Part shown: positions 44,101-53,802 of the stretch, one piece after another
Layout: each line of letters begins with the position of its first letter
Numbering within the stretch: the stretch's first letter is position 1
Assembly: GCA_016794345.1 (NCBI GenBank)
Contig: JAEUKE010000009.1
Span: forward strand, 1-64,000
Direction of reading: 5' to 3'
From: Myxococcales bacterium
Lineage (GTDB): Bacteria > Myxococcota_A > Polyangia > Polyangiales > Polyangiaceae
DNA: 64,000 nt
Notes under the pieces: model-generated
Told to the model about the DNA's origin: nothing
What the model saw: the letters and a program-made list of their open reading frames with translations, nothing else
Database searches by the model: none
Made by a program: the position numbers and the translations under genes

Positions 44101-47100
44101 ATGGCGAGCATGGATGCTGCTCGTCGCCTGCTCTTTCTTGCCACCGTCGCCCTCTGCGCGGGTCTCGTGTCGTGCGCCGAAGAGCGGGCGCCGATCAACC
44201 GCGTCCAGCCCAACGCGCTCGCGAAGGAGTTCTTCGTCGGCGACCTGGTGGACCTGGCGGACGATCCGGAGTTCTACATGCGCACGTCCGTGGTGGACGT
44301 GGCGGCGGGCGCGGGCGCGGAAGGGCTCTTCACCAGCTCGGACTCGCAGCCGACCACGCGTATCCGCTGGGAGATCGCCGAGCAGCTCCTCATCGCGCGG
44401 CTCACCTACGAGCTCGTCGAGAACACCGACGGAAAGGGCGCGCGGCGCACGCCGGACGGGCAGATCGTCGCCGCGTTTGCCGTGCAGAGCCACTTCGACA
44501 TCCGGCGGGAGTACAACCCGTCGACCGGCGAAGAGACGAACGTGATCGTGGAGAACACGACCGATCGGCCCTGGTACGAGCGCAAATACTTCCGCGTCGA
44601 CTGGTCGCGCAACCTGGTGACCGACGCGTACGACCTCGACACGCTCTCGCAGCTCGGCATCTGGTACGCGGTGACGTGGGACCCGGTCGCTTATTACGTG
44701 AACGACCCGTCGAACCCGGACGCGCCCGTCTTCGACCTCGAGCGCGGCTACTTCGACATCACGCACAAGGCGCTCGCCTCGCCGGAGGTCATCGAAGACC
44801 CGGAGTGGGGGAACTTCCCTGCTTGTTGGCTCATCGGGCAGTTCCCGACGCTCAACTGCAACCCGAGCGAGATCACGCTCCGGCAGGCGTTCCTCCGCGT
44901 GACCGATACGGACTACGAGCCCATGGCCATCGACGGGACGACGATGGACATGTTCGGCTACTTCACGTGGGACCGCTTCGGGTACGACCGCCGCTACGGC
45001 GTCGTCGACGACCTGTGGCGCAGGTTCGCCACGAAGTGGAACCTCTTCGAACGGTCGCACGCCGACGGCCCCGTCGCCTGCAATACGCCGGAGACGACAC
45101 CCGTCGGGCAGAGCCCGCACCGTGACGTGGACGGCAGCGGGACCGAGGACGAGTGCGAGAGCGTCGGGCGCGGCTCGCGCTGCGACGACGTGGTCGGCGA
45201 GTGCACGATTCCGCTGCGCGATCGCAAGATCAAGACGATCCCCTGGCACGTGAACCGCGAGTTCCCGGCCGATCTGTTCGAGGGAACGAAGGTCGCGCTC
45301 GAAGCCTGGAACGACGCGATGCGCGTGGCGGTCCTCGCGGGAAGGGTGGCGGAGTGTCGCCGCACCGGTGAGACGTCGTGCGAGGCCGACCTGGGCTGGC
45401 CGCAGCCCTGGTACGACGACTTCGAGCCGCCGGTCGGCGACTCGTCCCCGGCGGAGGTCCCCGAGATCTTCGTGCTCTGCCACAACCCGGTGGATCCGGA
45501 GCTCGGCGACTCGGAGGCCTGCGGGCCGGCCGGCACCTCGCCGCGGCTCGGCGACCTCCGCTACAACCTCATGACCATCGTCGACGACGTCGAGTTCATG
45601 TCGCCCTGGGGCATCATGATGGACGCGGAGGACCCGCTCACCGGCGAGAAGATCGCGGGCAGCGTCAACCAATGGGCGTACGTCCTCGATCGGTACTCGT
45701 CGACGCTGGTGGACATCGTCGGTCTGTTGAACGGCGAGATCGATCCCGAGGCGTTCATCCAGGGCGAAAACGTCTCCGCGTGGGTGGAGGCGAACAGGCC
45801 GGGCGGCAACGCCGAGCGAATGGTAGCGATGAACGCAGAGGAGATCGCGCGCCGCCGCGCCGCGTTCGATCCCGCGGTGATGGAGCCCTACTTCGCCAAC
45901 ATGCCGAAGGTGAGCGACAAGGTGCCGCCGCCGGGCAAACGCGCCATTCGGCTCGAGAACCTGCTCGAGCAAGGCCGGCTAGGGCCAGGCAACGGCGAGC
46001 TCGCGGCGCGCATTCGATCGCTCCGCGGGACGCCGCTCGAGGCTGCGCTCGCGACGCCGGAGATGGTCCAGGCCGTGGGCTACGACCCGACCGCGCCGCC
46101 GACCGAAGAGGCAATCGAGCGGAGCTCGCCATTCCGGCGGGTGAACCCGACGTTCCGTCGAGCCGAGCAGCGCGCCCGTCTCATGGGCCGCGCCGAGCGG
46201 CACTCGTGCCGTCGCGAGGCTCCCGAGGCCGACCATTTGCTCGGCCTCGCCAAGGTCGCGCAGCAGCTCTTCCCGGCGCCCGACCCGAACGACCCTGCCG
46301 CCGTCGCCGCCCACCGCGCCGAGCTCTTCGCCTGGGCGCGCGCGGAGAACTCGCGCGGCGTCATGGCGCACGAGATCGGTCACTCGATGGGCCTGCGCCA
46401 CAACTTCGCGGCCTCGTTCGACAGCCTCAACTACGACAAGCGCTACTGGCAGCTCCGCACCAAGAACGGCCAGGTCACCGCCGCCTGCCAGGACGGCGAG
46501 GCGAGCGGGGAAGAGTGTATCGGCCCGCGCTACAAGGATCCGATTACCGAGGGTGAGATCGAGGGCAACATCGGGCGCTTCTCCACCACGAGCGTGATGG
46601 ACTATCCCGGCGACCAGAACCAGGATCAGCTCGTCGCCGGCGCTTACGATCGTGCGGCGCTCCGCTTCGGCTATGGCGGCGTCGTCGACGTGTGGGCGGA
46701 GGCGGGGCTCAGCGTGGCGGAGGGCAGCCCCGGTCAGGCCAAGGCCTACGAGCTGACCACGTTCACGATCAGCCCTGGGCTCTTCGGGGTGCAGTACTTC
46801 AACCCGGTCGACCCGGCGGACCCGTACATCTTCCGGCACTACAGCGAGTATCAGAAGGAGTACGGCGTCCTCGGCACGTGCGCGCCGAGCTCCGACCCCG
46901 GCGCCGTGCTCGGCACAGCCTGCACGGGCGCCCCGATGGACGTGGTGGACTACCGCGACATGGCGGACTTCGCGCCCATCCCCGACTACGCGAAGTTCAG
47001 CTGGGGCACGCAGCCGCGCACCGTCGACAAGGCCGGGCGCGTCCGCCGCGGCTACATGTTCTCGTCCGACGAATACGCCGACAGCGGCAACGTCCCGTCG

Positions 47101-48408
47101 TTCACCGACGACGCAGGCGCCGACGCGTACGAGCAGATCCGGTTCCTCGAGGCCGCCTACGAGAACCGGTACATCTTCGACTCGTTCCGCCGCAACCGCG
47201 TGCAGTTCAACTCGTGGGACACGACGGCGCGCGTCCAGTATCGCTACCTGGACAACCTCCAGCTGATCGCCAAGGCCTTCTTCTTCGGCGCGGTGCTCGA
47301 CGGCGATCCGACGCAGCCGACCTCCGACTTCCTCGATGACGGCAACTTCGGTCCGCTCGCGATGGGGAGCACCATCGCGTTCGATCTGTTCGCGCGCCAG
47401 CTGACCCGCCCCGACCCCGGCTACTACTGCACGGCCGAGGTCTGCGGCGTCCAGCCCTGGGGTGTCGAGGAGGAGGTGTTCGCGGCCGATCCGGCGCCGC
47501 TCCCGGAGCTCTACCTCTACGATTTCGCGGTGGCCCTCGGCGACGGCCGCTACCTGCACAACGACTACGACTACTCGCAGGGCTACTTCTGGGGCGATTA
47601 CCAGACGCAGGTCGGCAGCTACTACGACAAGGTCTGGGCGCTCTATTACCTGGCGGAGGCGTTCGACAGCTTCATCTCGAACTCGAAGGAAGACTTCGTC
47701 GACTCGCGGTACAAAAACGTCAACTTCGCGACGGTCTACCCGCGGCAGATGCAGCGCCTCTTCGGTTCCCTCCTCACCGGGGACTACGCGACCTACGCGC
47801 CGTGGGCGTCACCTCCGGCCAACCCGGACGACACGCCGCCCATCACGCTCGAGTACCCGTTCTGGTCAGATCCGGTCGACATCGGGACGCGGCCGGCCTC
47901 CTCGCTGCTCGTGGATCCGTCTTATGGGTGGAACACGCAGATCAACGCGATGGTGTGGGGCACGATGTTCTTCACCACGAACTGGTCGTCGAGCTTCGTC
48001 CACGACGCGCGCATCGCCGTGCTCGGGGGAGAAGAGCCGCAATGGGCGGAGCCGGAGATCTTCCGCTTCCGTGACCCGACGAGCGGGCTCGTGTACCTGG
48101 CGCACAAGTCCGGTACGGAAGACGTGCTGGGCAAGACCGTCCAGATCGGGACGGGCGCGCGCGTGCTCGAGTGGGCGAACCATTTGCTCACCGTCGCTTA
48201 CCTCGTCGATCGCGACGTCAATGGCGACCCGATCCTGGCAGCGGACGGCTCACCCACGCTCGTGCTCGATTCGGATGGCTTGCCCCAGCTCGACCCGACC
48301 ACGCCGGGCGCGGCGGCGGAGCTCGCGCGTTACGTCGACACGATCGATCTCTATCGCCAGCTCATCACCACCTTCGAGCACCCGCTCGAGGATCTGCCGG
48401 AGCCCTGA
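44101..48408 (+). CDS. Large zinc metalloprotease lipoprotein (zincin, HExxHxxGxxH)
   Basis: 1435 aa, from ATG 44101 (ATG 44110 is possible). The signal peptide ends in a lipobox (LVSCAE). The N-terminal third contains ERKYFRVDWSRN and YFDITHKALASP, similar in layout to DUF5117-type regions of exported metalloproteases. The zinc motif HEIGHSMGLRH (H757, H761, H767, E758) has the extended zincin form with a third His, as in DUF4953/M10-M12-like enzymes. The region after it is Tyr/Asp-rich. It is probably anchored in the outer membrane and degrades proteins outside the cell, consistent with predation. Confidence 0.8.
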   Translation: MASMDAARRLLFLATVALCAGLVSCAEERAPINRVQPNALAKEFFVGDLVDLADDPEFYMRTSVVDVAAGAGAEGLFTSSDSQPTTRIRWEIAEQLLIARLTYELVENTDGKGARRTPDGQIVAAFAVQSHFDIRREYNPSTGEETNVIVENTTDRPWYERKYFRVDWSRNLVTDAYDLDTLSQLGIWYAVTWDPVAYYVNDPSNPDAPVFDLERGYFDITHKALASPEVIEDPEWGNFPACWLIGQFPTLNCNPSEITLRQAFLRVTDTDYEPMAIDGTTMDMFGYFTWDRFGYDRRYGVVDDLWRRFATKWNLFERSHADGPVACNTPETTPVGQSPHRDVDGSGTEDECESVGRGSRCDDVVGECTIPLRDRKIKTIPWHVNREFPADLFEGTKVALEAWNDAMRVAVLAGRVAECRRTGETSCEADLGWPQPWYDDFEPPVGDSSPAEVPEIFVLCHNPVDPELGDSEACGPAGTSPRLGDLRYNLMTIVDDVEFMSPWGIMMDAEDPLTGEKIAGSVNQWAYVLDRYSSTLVDIVGLLNGEIDPEAFIQGENVSAWVEANRPGGNAERMVAMNAEEIARRRAAFDPAVMEPYFANMPKVSDKVPPPGKRAIRLENLLEQGRLGPGNGELAARIRSLRGTPLEAALATPEMVQAVGYDPTAPPTEEAIERSSPFRRVNPTFRRAEQRARLMGRAERHSCRREAPEADHLLGLAKVAQQLFPAPDPNDPAAVAAHRAELFAWARAENSRGVMAHEIGHSMGLRHNFAASFDSLNYDKRYWQLRTKNGQVTAACQDGEASGEECIGPRYKDPITEGEIEGNIGRFSTTSVMDYPGDQNQDQLVAGAYDRAALRFGYGGVVDVWAEAGLSVAEGSPGQAKAYELTTFTISPGLFGVQYFNPVDPADPYIFRHYSEYQKEYGVLGTCAPSSDPGAVLGTACTGAPMDVVDYRDMADFAPIPDYAKFSWGTQPRTVDKAGRVRRGYMFSSDEYADSGNVPSFTDDAGADAYEQIRFLEAAYENRYIFDSFRRNRVQFNSWDTTARVQYRYLDNLQLIAKAFFFGAVLDGDPTQPTSDFLDDGNFGPLAMGSTIAFDLFARQLTRPDPGYYCTAEVCGVQPWGVEEEVFAADPAPLPELYLYDFAVALGDGRYLHNDYDYSQGYFWGDYQTQVGSYYDKVWALYYLAEAFDSFISNSKEDFVDSRYKNVNFATVYPRQMQRLFGSLLTGDYATYAPWASPPANPDDTPPITLEYPFWSDPVDIGTRPASSLLVDPSYGWNTQINAMVWGTMFFTTNWSSSFVHDARIAVLGGEEPQWAEPEIFRFRDPTSGLVYLAHKSGTEDVLGKTVQIGTGARVLEWANHLLTVAYLVDRDVNGDPILAADGSPTLVLDSDGLPQLDPTTPGAAAELARYVDTIDLYRQLITTFEHPLEDLPEP

Positions 48409-48409
48409 G

Positions 48410-49066
48410 ATGGATGTATCCCGAGCCGTCGCCGAGCGCCGCAGCACGCGGGCCTTCCTCGCGAAGGACGTACCCGCGGAGACGCTGCGGTCGATCTTCG
48501 AGCGGGCGCAGCGCGCCCCCTCTTGGTGCAACATCCAGCCGTGGCGGGCGTGGGTCGCCTCGGGCGAGACGCGCGCGCGGCTCACGAGCGAGATGGCGCG
48601 CGCGGCGCTTGAAGCGGCGCCGTCGCCCGACGTGCCCTTCCCGACCGATTACCCCGAGCCGTACGGCACGCACCGGCGCGCGTGTGGGCGCGCGCTCTAC
48701 GAGGCCATGGGGGTCGCCCGGGACGACACGGCGGGGCGCCAGGCCGCCTGGCTCCGAAACTTCGTGGCCTTCGACGCGCCGCACGTCGCCATCGTCGGCT
48801 TCGACACCCGCTTCGATCTCTACGCCGCGCTGGACGTGGGCTGCTGGCTGCAGACCGTGCTCTTGCTCGCGCGCGAGGAGGGCGTCTCGGCTTGTGCGCA
48901 GGCGAGCCTCTCGCTCTACCCCAAGGTCTCGCGGGAGATCCTCGGTATCCCCGAGCAGGTGAAGATCCTCTTCGGGATCGCGCTCGGCTACGAGGACCCG
49001 AGCGCGCCGGCCAACGCGTGCCTCACGGCGCGCGACCCGGTCGAGAGCAACGTGACGTTCCGCTGA
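48410..49066 (+). CDS. Nitroreductase-family flavoprotein
   Basis: 218 aa, ATG 48410, 1 bp after the metalloprotease stop. It is an FMN-dependent reductase of the nitroreductase fold: AVAERRSTRAFLAKDVPAE (FMN-binding Arg/Ser at the N-terminus), APSWCNIQPWRAWV, LLLAREEGVSACAQASL and ILFGIALGYED. Substrates may be quinones or nitro compounds, reduced with NAD(P)H. The very tight linkage to the metalloprotease gene suggests co-transcription without an obvious biochemical link. Confidence 0.88.
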   Translation: MDVSRAVAERRSTRAFLAKDVPAETLRSIFERAQRAPSWCNIQPWRAWVASGETRARLTSEMARAALEAAPSPDVPFPTDYPEPYGTHRRACGRALYEAMGVARDDTAGRQAAWLRNFVAFDAPHVAIVGFDTRFDLYAALDVGCWLQTVLLLAREEGVSACAQASLSLYPKVSREILGIPEQVKILFGIALGYEDPSAPANACLTARDPVESNVTFR

Positions 49067-49076
49067 GCTCTGCGCG

Positions 49077-50612
49077 TCACGCCTTGAGGAACGGCAGGAT
49101 CTCGCTCATCACCGAGAGCTCGGCGTTGCCGTATTTCTGGTAGCCGGCGTACCAACCCTCGGTCGAGAGGATGACCTTGCCGTAGCCGCCGTAGTCGCCC
49201 GACTCGTATTCGCTGGGGTCGAGCCCCATGGCCTGCAGCACGTTGCCCAGCCACTGGTTGTAGACGAGCCCGTTGTGCGAATTGACGGCGCTGTCGGCGC
49301 TGGCCTGGTGGGCGGGGCTGCCGAGGTTGCGGTAGTCCGCGTAGCTCCCGGTCGTGAAGAACCCGCCCGCGCTGCCGGCGGTGACGACAGGCAGCTCGAT
49401 GGGGTCGTGCGTCGCGCAGCCGCTCTCCTGGGTCCACTGGATGAGCGTGCTGTCGAGGACCGTGCCGTCGGTGTCGTCGATGGCGTCGAGCTTGGCGACG
49501 AGGTCCAGGAACACGTTCTCGAAGAAGCGCTGGTGCGCGGCGGCGATCGTCGCCTGGGCTTCACCGTTGGTGAAGTGTGCCTGGTGCGCGACGTCCTGGT
49601 GCCAGTCGCCGACATACTCCGAGAAGATGTCGGTGCAGAACATCGTCGCGATGCGCGAGGTGTCGCAGGCAAAGGCCGCCGCGATCACGTCGTTCTGGAG
49701 CTGCCAGAAGCGGCTCTGCGCCACCGGGTCGATGCCATAGGAGCTCGAGGCCCACTCCTCCGTCGAGCTCTTCGTCGGCGGCTCGATGTCGCCGCAGGAG
49801 ACCTGCACGTTGATCTTGCGCTGCAGCTCGTCGAGCCGATCGAGGTGGTCGTCCAGGCGCTGCTTGTCGGCCGTCGACAGCCGGCGATTCCCGTTCCGGA
49901 GCCGCTTGTAGTCCTCGAGCACGCGGTCGACGATGGGCGGGCGGACCTCGGCGGGATCCTCCTCCGGTACGAAGATGCGGTTGAAGAGCGCGAGCGAGTC
50001 GTTCTCGGGCGCGATGTTCTGGATGGTGCCGCTCTTCGTCGAGGGGCTCGACCAGTTTGCGCTCATCCCGTTTCCGCCGATGACCAGGGCGCGCTCGAGG
50101 ATCGTCGCGAGGTCGGGATAAAACGAGGGCGACCAGGCGAGGACCTGATCGATCGTGGGCCTGCGGTCGGCCTGCGTGGTCTGGCCGTCGGTGCCGTTTC
50201 CGTCGTTCTCGGCGTAGTTGCCGAGGTGGCCGCCGCGGTGGTGGGCGAGGTAGAAGGTGACGTCGAGGCCGCGGAGGACGTTCATCTTCGCGGCGAGCGC
50301 GCTGGTGAACCGGTCCGAGCTCGCGGAGAGGACGGGCGAGAGGCTCGCGACGCCGTTCGCGACGGAGAGCTCGAGCCCGCCGCGACGAACCGCGCGGCCC
50401 GCGTATTGCGCGGACTGCGTGAGCGTCGCCTCGTTCGGGTACATGCTCTGCTGCCAGATGGCGCCGTGGTTGGTGCCCATGGCCACGAAGCGCTTGCGCC
50501 CGGTTGTGCCTGCCTTGGCCTCCTTCTCCTCGAGCAGAGACGGGAGCAGGGGGATGGCGAGGGCGAAGCCGCCCGCGCCACGGAGCCACATGCGACGACC
50601 GAGCTTCTTCAC
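49077..50612 (-). CDS. DUF1552 protein (Tat-exported)
   Basis: 511 aa, GTG 50612 in a GTGA overlap with the DUF1592 gene. The N-terminus KKLGRRMWLRGAGGFALAIPLLPSLL has a twin-Arg signal. The body matches DUF1552: RKRFVAMGTNHGAIWQ, KMNVLRGLDVTFYLAHHRGGHLGNY, SRIATMFCTDIFSEYVGDWHQD and VYNQWLGNVLQAMGLD. Such proteins are common in Planctomycetes and Myxococcota, always beside DUF1592-type genes, and have no known function. Confidence 0.87.
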   Translation of the reverse strand: MKKLGRRMWLRGAGGFALAIPLLPSLLEEKEAKAGTTGRKRFVAMGTNHGAIWQQSMYPNEATLTQSAQYAGRAVRRGGLELSVANGVASLSPVLSASSDRFTSALAAKMNVLRGLDVTFYLAHHRGGHLGNYAENDGNGTDGQTTQADRRPTIDQVLAWSPSFYPDLATILERALVIGGNGMSANWSSPSTKSGTIQNIAPENDSLALFNRIFVPEEDPAEVRPPIVDRVLEDYKRLRNGNRRLSTADKQRLDDHLDRLDELQRKINVQVSCGDIEPPTKSSTEEWASSSYGIDPVAQSRFWQLQNDVIAAAFACDTSRIATMFCTDIFSEYVGDWHQDVAHQAHFTNGEAQATIAAAHQRFFENVFLDLVAKLDAIDDTDGTVLDSTLIQWTQESGCATHDPIELPVVTAGSAGGFFTTGSYADYRNLGSPAHQASADSAVNSHNGLVYNQWLGNVLQAMGLDPSEYESGDYGGYGKVILSTEGWYAGYQKYGNAELSVMSEILPFLKA

Positions 50613-52375
50613 GGCTCCACCTCCTCCGAGAACGAACGTTTCCTGAAGGCCGCGCTCAGCGCGACCGTCCGCAGCACCTCGGCGAGCGGGGCACCGTCGT
50701 CGAGCTTGGTCTTCACGTCGTCGAGCGCGCACGCGTCCTGGTTCAGATCCTCGATCCGGCCGAACGTGAACCGGAAGTATTGCCGCGCGAAGCAGGCGTT
50801 CGGCTTCTCGCTCGCGAGCAGGAGCTGCATCAGATCGGCTGCGCCGCTCGTCGTGGTCTCCTCGCCGTCGACACGAGGCACGCTCGACGTGTCGATCGGG
50901 AGCGAGCCCATCGGCGCGCCCGTCTCCTCGTCGAAGATGGCCTGCTCCGCGCGCACGCGGCCGAGGGCATCGAAGTTCTCCGTCGCGAAGCCGAGGTGGT
51001 TGATCTGGATCTGGTGGCAGCCGTTGCAAGGCGACACCGCCGTGAGCTCCTCGACGACCTGGCGCGTGGTCGCCGTCTCGCTGAGCTTCGGCGGCGTGGC
51101 GGCGGCGTTGGGCGGGGGCGGCGCGATCTCGTCGCAGAGGAGCGCCTTGCGGATGAAGACGCCCTTCATGATGGGGCGCGTGTTCGCCGACCCGGTGGCC
51201 ACGTACGCGGCGCGTGTGATGATCCCGCCGCGCGCCGGATCCGAGAACGTGGGCGGCTCGCCCGTGCCGTCCCACGGGGCGACGCCGTAGATGGTCGCGA
51301 GGTCGTCGGTCTTGGCGAAGGATTTGTTGCTCGAGAAGAAGTCGTCGTAGTTGCCGGCCCCCTCGAACGTGTACCAGGCGGCGGCGTCGACGACCTCGGC
51401 CAGCATCCGCTCGCGCAGCTCGGGGCCGGGCGTGAAGTCGCCGGCGAACGAGTCGAAGACCGGCGTGCCGGCGCGTGAGTCGAGCTCCTCGAGCGTCGTG
51501 TTCTCGAGCCAGTCGGAGAAGAAGGCGGCCACCGCGTCGCGCGTCCGCGGGTCGGAGAAGATGCGCTCCACCTGCGCCGCGTAGCCTGCCTCGGTGAGGA
51601 TGTCGCCGGAGCGAGCGGCGGCGAGTAGCTCCTCGTCCGGGATCGTCTGCCAGAAATGGTAGGAGAGACGCGAGGCGAGCTCGTAGGCGCCGAGCGCGAC
51701 GTGTGCGCCGGGGTCGGCCTCGTCGCCGTGCTCGACCAGGTAGAGCGTGTGGGGCGCCACCAGGAGCTGCGCGATCACGTCCGCGTAGTCGGCCGCATCG
51801 TAGGGCGCCGTCCCCGCCGGGACCTTGTAGAACGCGACGTCTTCGTCGGTCACCGCGCGGCGCATCGCGCGCTCGCCGAACGAGCGGATGAATGCGTCGA
51901 GGCACGTGTCGTCGTTGGAAGGGTCGGCGTCGGTCGCGCAGGCGCCGGCCACGGTCGTGAGCCGCGTCGGGCTCGACGTCAGCTCGCCGCCGACTGCGTT
52001 GGCGACCGCGTACGTGGCGTCGATGTGCTCCTGCTGCACGGCCTGGTCGAGCCGCGAGAAGCCGGCGTAGTGTTTGTCCGGGCCGATCCGCGCGTCGTCG
52101 GGGACCTGGTCGAAGAGCGGACTGACGACGCCGATGACCGCCTCGGCTTCGCCGGGCAGCGCGTAGCGGACGAGGTCCCGGACGGTGTTCGCGTACTGGA
52201 CGTGGCTGAGCCGGCGGAGGGGCGACGCGTCCGGAACGGCGTCCGGATCGCAGACGAAGTTCGTGGGCGTCGACTTCTCGGTGGGCCCGTCCGGCCCGTC
52301 GTCGGCGCCGCCGATGTCGCCGGTGCAGGCTGTGAGACCTGCGACCATCACCAGCCAGAGCGAGCTTTTCTGCAT
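50609..52375 (-). CDS. DUF1592/DUF1588-family c-type heme protein (lipoprotein)
   Basis: 588 aa, from ATG 52375. The lipoprotein signal is SLWLVMVAGLTACTG. Family segments run in order: RRLSHVQYANTVRDL (DUF1587-like), DEDVAFYK (DUF1595-like), YELASRLSYHFWQTIPDEELLAAA (DUF1592), GGIITRAAYVATGSANTRPIMKGVFIRKALLC (DUF1588) and FTFGRIEDLNQDAC (DUF1585). One heme c site, SPCNGCHQIQINHLGF, is present. Stop and start overlap with the DUF1552 gene by 4 bp, giving a two-gene operon of an electron-carrying exported pair. Confidence 0.87.
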   Translation of the reverse strand: MQKSSLWLVMVAGLTACTGDIGGADDGPDGPTEKSTPTNFVCDPDAVPDASPLRRLSHVQYANTVRDLVRYALPGEAEAVIGVVSPLFDQVPDDARIGPDKHYAGFSRLDQAVQQEHIDATYAVANAVGGELTSSPTRLTTVAGACATDADPSNDDTCLDAFIRSFGERAMRRAVTDEDVAFYKVPAGTAPYDAADYADVIAQLLVAPHTLYLVEHGDEADPGAHVALGAYELASRLSYHFWQTIPDEELLAAARSGDILTEAGYAAQVERIFSDPRTRDAVAAFFSDWLENTTLEELDSRAGTPVFDSFAGDFTPGPELRERMLAEVVDAAAWYTFEGAGNYDDFFSSNKSFAKTDDLATIYGVAPWDGTGEPPTFSDPARGGIITRAAYVATGSANTRPIMKGVFIRKALLCDEIAPPPPNAAATPPKLSETATTRQVVEELTAVSPCNGCHQIQINHLGFATENFDALGRVRAEQAIFDEETGAPMGSLPIDTSSVPRVDGEETTTSGAADLMQLLLASEKPNACFARQYFRFTFGRIEDLNQDACALDDVKTKLDDGAPLAEVLRTVALSAAFRKRSFSEEVEP

Positions 52376-52587
52376 GGCGGCGGTCGGCGGTGCAACCACC
52401 GTACCGTCACGGAGGCTCCCGAAAAGACCGAGGAGCGGCACCAGCCAGGGCTTCGGGTGTCCCCGCCGGGGGGCGTTCCGACGGCGAGCTGCCCCTTCGG
52501 TGTCGCAGTTGGGCTCGCTCTTCTCGGGAATCGGTCGGCCTGGCGAAGCTTGGGGGCACGGCACGGTCATTGCGGACTGCCGCCACG

Positions 52588-53784
52588 ATGCTTCCTCGAG
52601 CGAGCTGGTCCTGGGTCGTGTTCGGTCTCGTCCTTCCCGTGGCGGCGTGTGGAGACACGAGCAGCGGCAGCGATGGCGGCGGAGGGGAGGGCGGCAGCGG
52701 CAGCACCACCTCGACCGGCGGGCCGGCGACCAGCGGAACGAACGGCACAGGGACCACGGGCACCGGCGCGACGAGCTCCACCGGCACCGGCGGCAACACA
52801 CAAGGGCTCGTCCCCGTGTTCGTCGCGCAGGGCCACCTCGGCCGGCTCATGGTCTCGTGTGACGACGGCCACACCTTCGTCGCCAACCAGAGCGCCGACG
52901 ACGCCGAGGAATGTTGGGGCTCCGACGGCGTGCCGGACTGTGACCACAGCCCGTGGGCGGGTCGAGGTCTCGCGTTCGGCGCCGGCGCGTTCGTGGCGAC
53001 CTTCGGCTGGGGCTATCCGGGGGTGCTCCGTCGCTCGACCGACGGCGCGACCTGGTCCGACGTGTGGATGGAGCAGCCGACGTTCGCGGATATCGCCTTC
53101 GGGAACGGGAAATTCGTCGCCAACAACTCCCCCACCTGGATCTCGACCGACGGCACCGCGTGGGAGGAAGGCGGAGACCTCGGGCTGAACGTCGGCAACG
53201 TGCGAGCGATCGAGTTCGTCCCCCACGGCGGCGGGCTCTTCGTCGTCACCGGCGAGTCCGGCAGCGACCGCGATATCGTCATGTCTCCCGACGGCGTCAC
53301 GTGGACGCACCCCACCACGCGCCCGGAGGCCTGCGGCAGCTACGTCCTCGGCATCACCTACGGCGCCGGCACGATCGCGATCTTCAGCGGCAACGGCAGC
53401 GTGTGTACGTCCACCGATGGCGGCGACAACTGGTCGCTCCAGCAAGTGGGCGGGTCGTTCAGCTCGCCCGGCGTGTGGACCGGCTCCGAGTTCTTCGCCT
53501 ACGAAGGCGCAACCCTCCATCGTAGCGCGGACGGCCAGACGTGGACCGAAGAGACCGTCGACCCGCCGGACATCCGGATCGGCGCGCTGGCGCGGAGCGA
53601 CACCGGGACGTTCGTCGCCCACAAGGACGCCTGGGAGGGCTGGTACGACGAGCAGGAGATGTACCGCAGCACCGACGGGCTCACCTGGGAGCGCCTGCCG
53701 GCGGGCGCATTCGTGCCGAGCCACCCCATCAACTTCATCCAGTTCGGCTACGCCGAGCCATCCGCTGTCTGCCCCTTGCCCTGA
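52588..53784 (+). CDS. Beta-propeller (BNR/Ycf48-like) lipoprotein
   Basis: 398 aa, ATG 52588. The lipobox is VAACG; a Gly/Ser/Thr-rich linker (about 22-70) joins it to the rest. The mature domain has repeated sialidase-type Asp-box strands: SCDDGHTFVANQ, STDGATWSDVWM, STDGTAWEEGG, SPDGVTWTHP, STDGGDNWSLQ, SADGQTWTEE and STDGLTWERL. This is a propeller, probably ligand- or glycan-binding and surface-exposed. A catalytic sialidase set (Arg triad) is not evident. It is divergent from the DUF1592 operon, 212 bp apart. Confidence 0.8.
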   Translation: MLPRASWSWVVFGLVLPVAACGDTSSGSDGGGGEGGSGSTTSTGGPATSGTNGTGTTGTGATSSTGTGGNTQGLVPVFVAQGHLGRLMVSCDDGHTFVANQSADDAEECWGSDGVPDCDHSPWAGRGLAFGAGAFVATFGWGYPGVLRRSTDGATWSDVWMEQPTFADIAFGNGKFVANNSPTWISTDGTAWEEGGDLGLNVGNVRAIEFVPHGGGLFVVTGESGSDRDIVMSPDGVTWTHPTTRPEACGSYVLGITYGAGTIAIFSGNGSVCTSTDGGDNWSLQQVGGSFSSPGVWTGSEFFAYEGATLHRSADGQTWTEETVDPPDIRIGALARSDTGTFVAHKDAWEGWYDEQEMYRSTDGLTWERLPAGAFVPSHPINFIQFGYAEPSAVCPLP

Positions 53785-53802
53785 CGGTGGTATTGTCACC
53801 AC

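Noticed and set aside
44101..44110. A gene start at 44023 for the metalloprotease
   Set aside because: The extra 26 codons overlap the divergent lipoprotein's leader and precede a proper lipoprotein signal that begins at 44101.
52390..52587. N-terminal extension of the propeller lipoprotein
   Set aside because: The upstream part of the frame has no signal peptide and lies in the divergent intergenic gap; ATG 52588 gives a clean lipobox.
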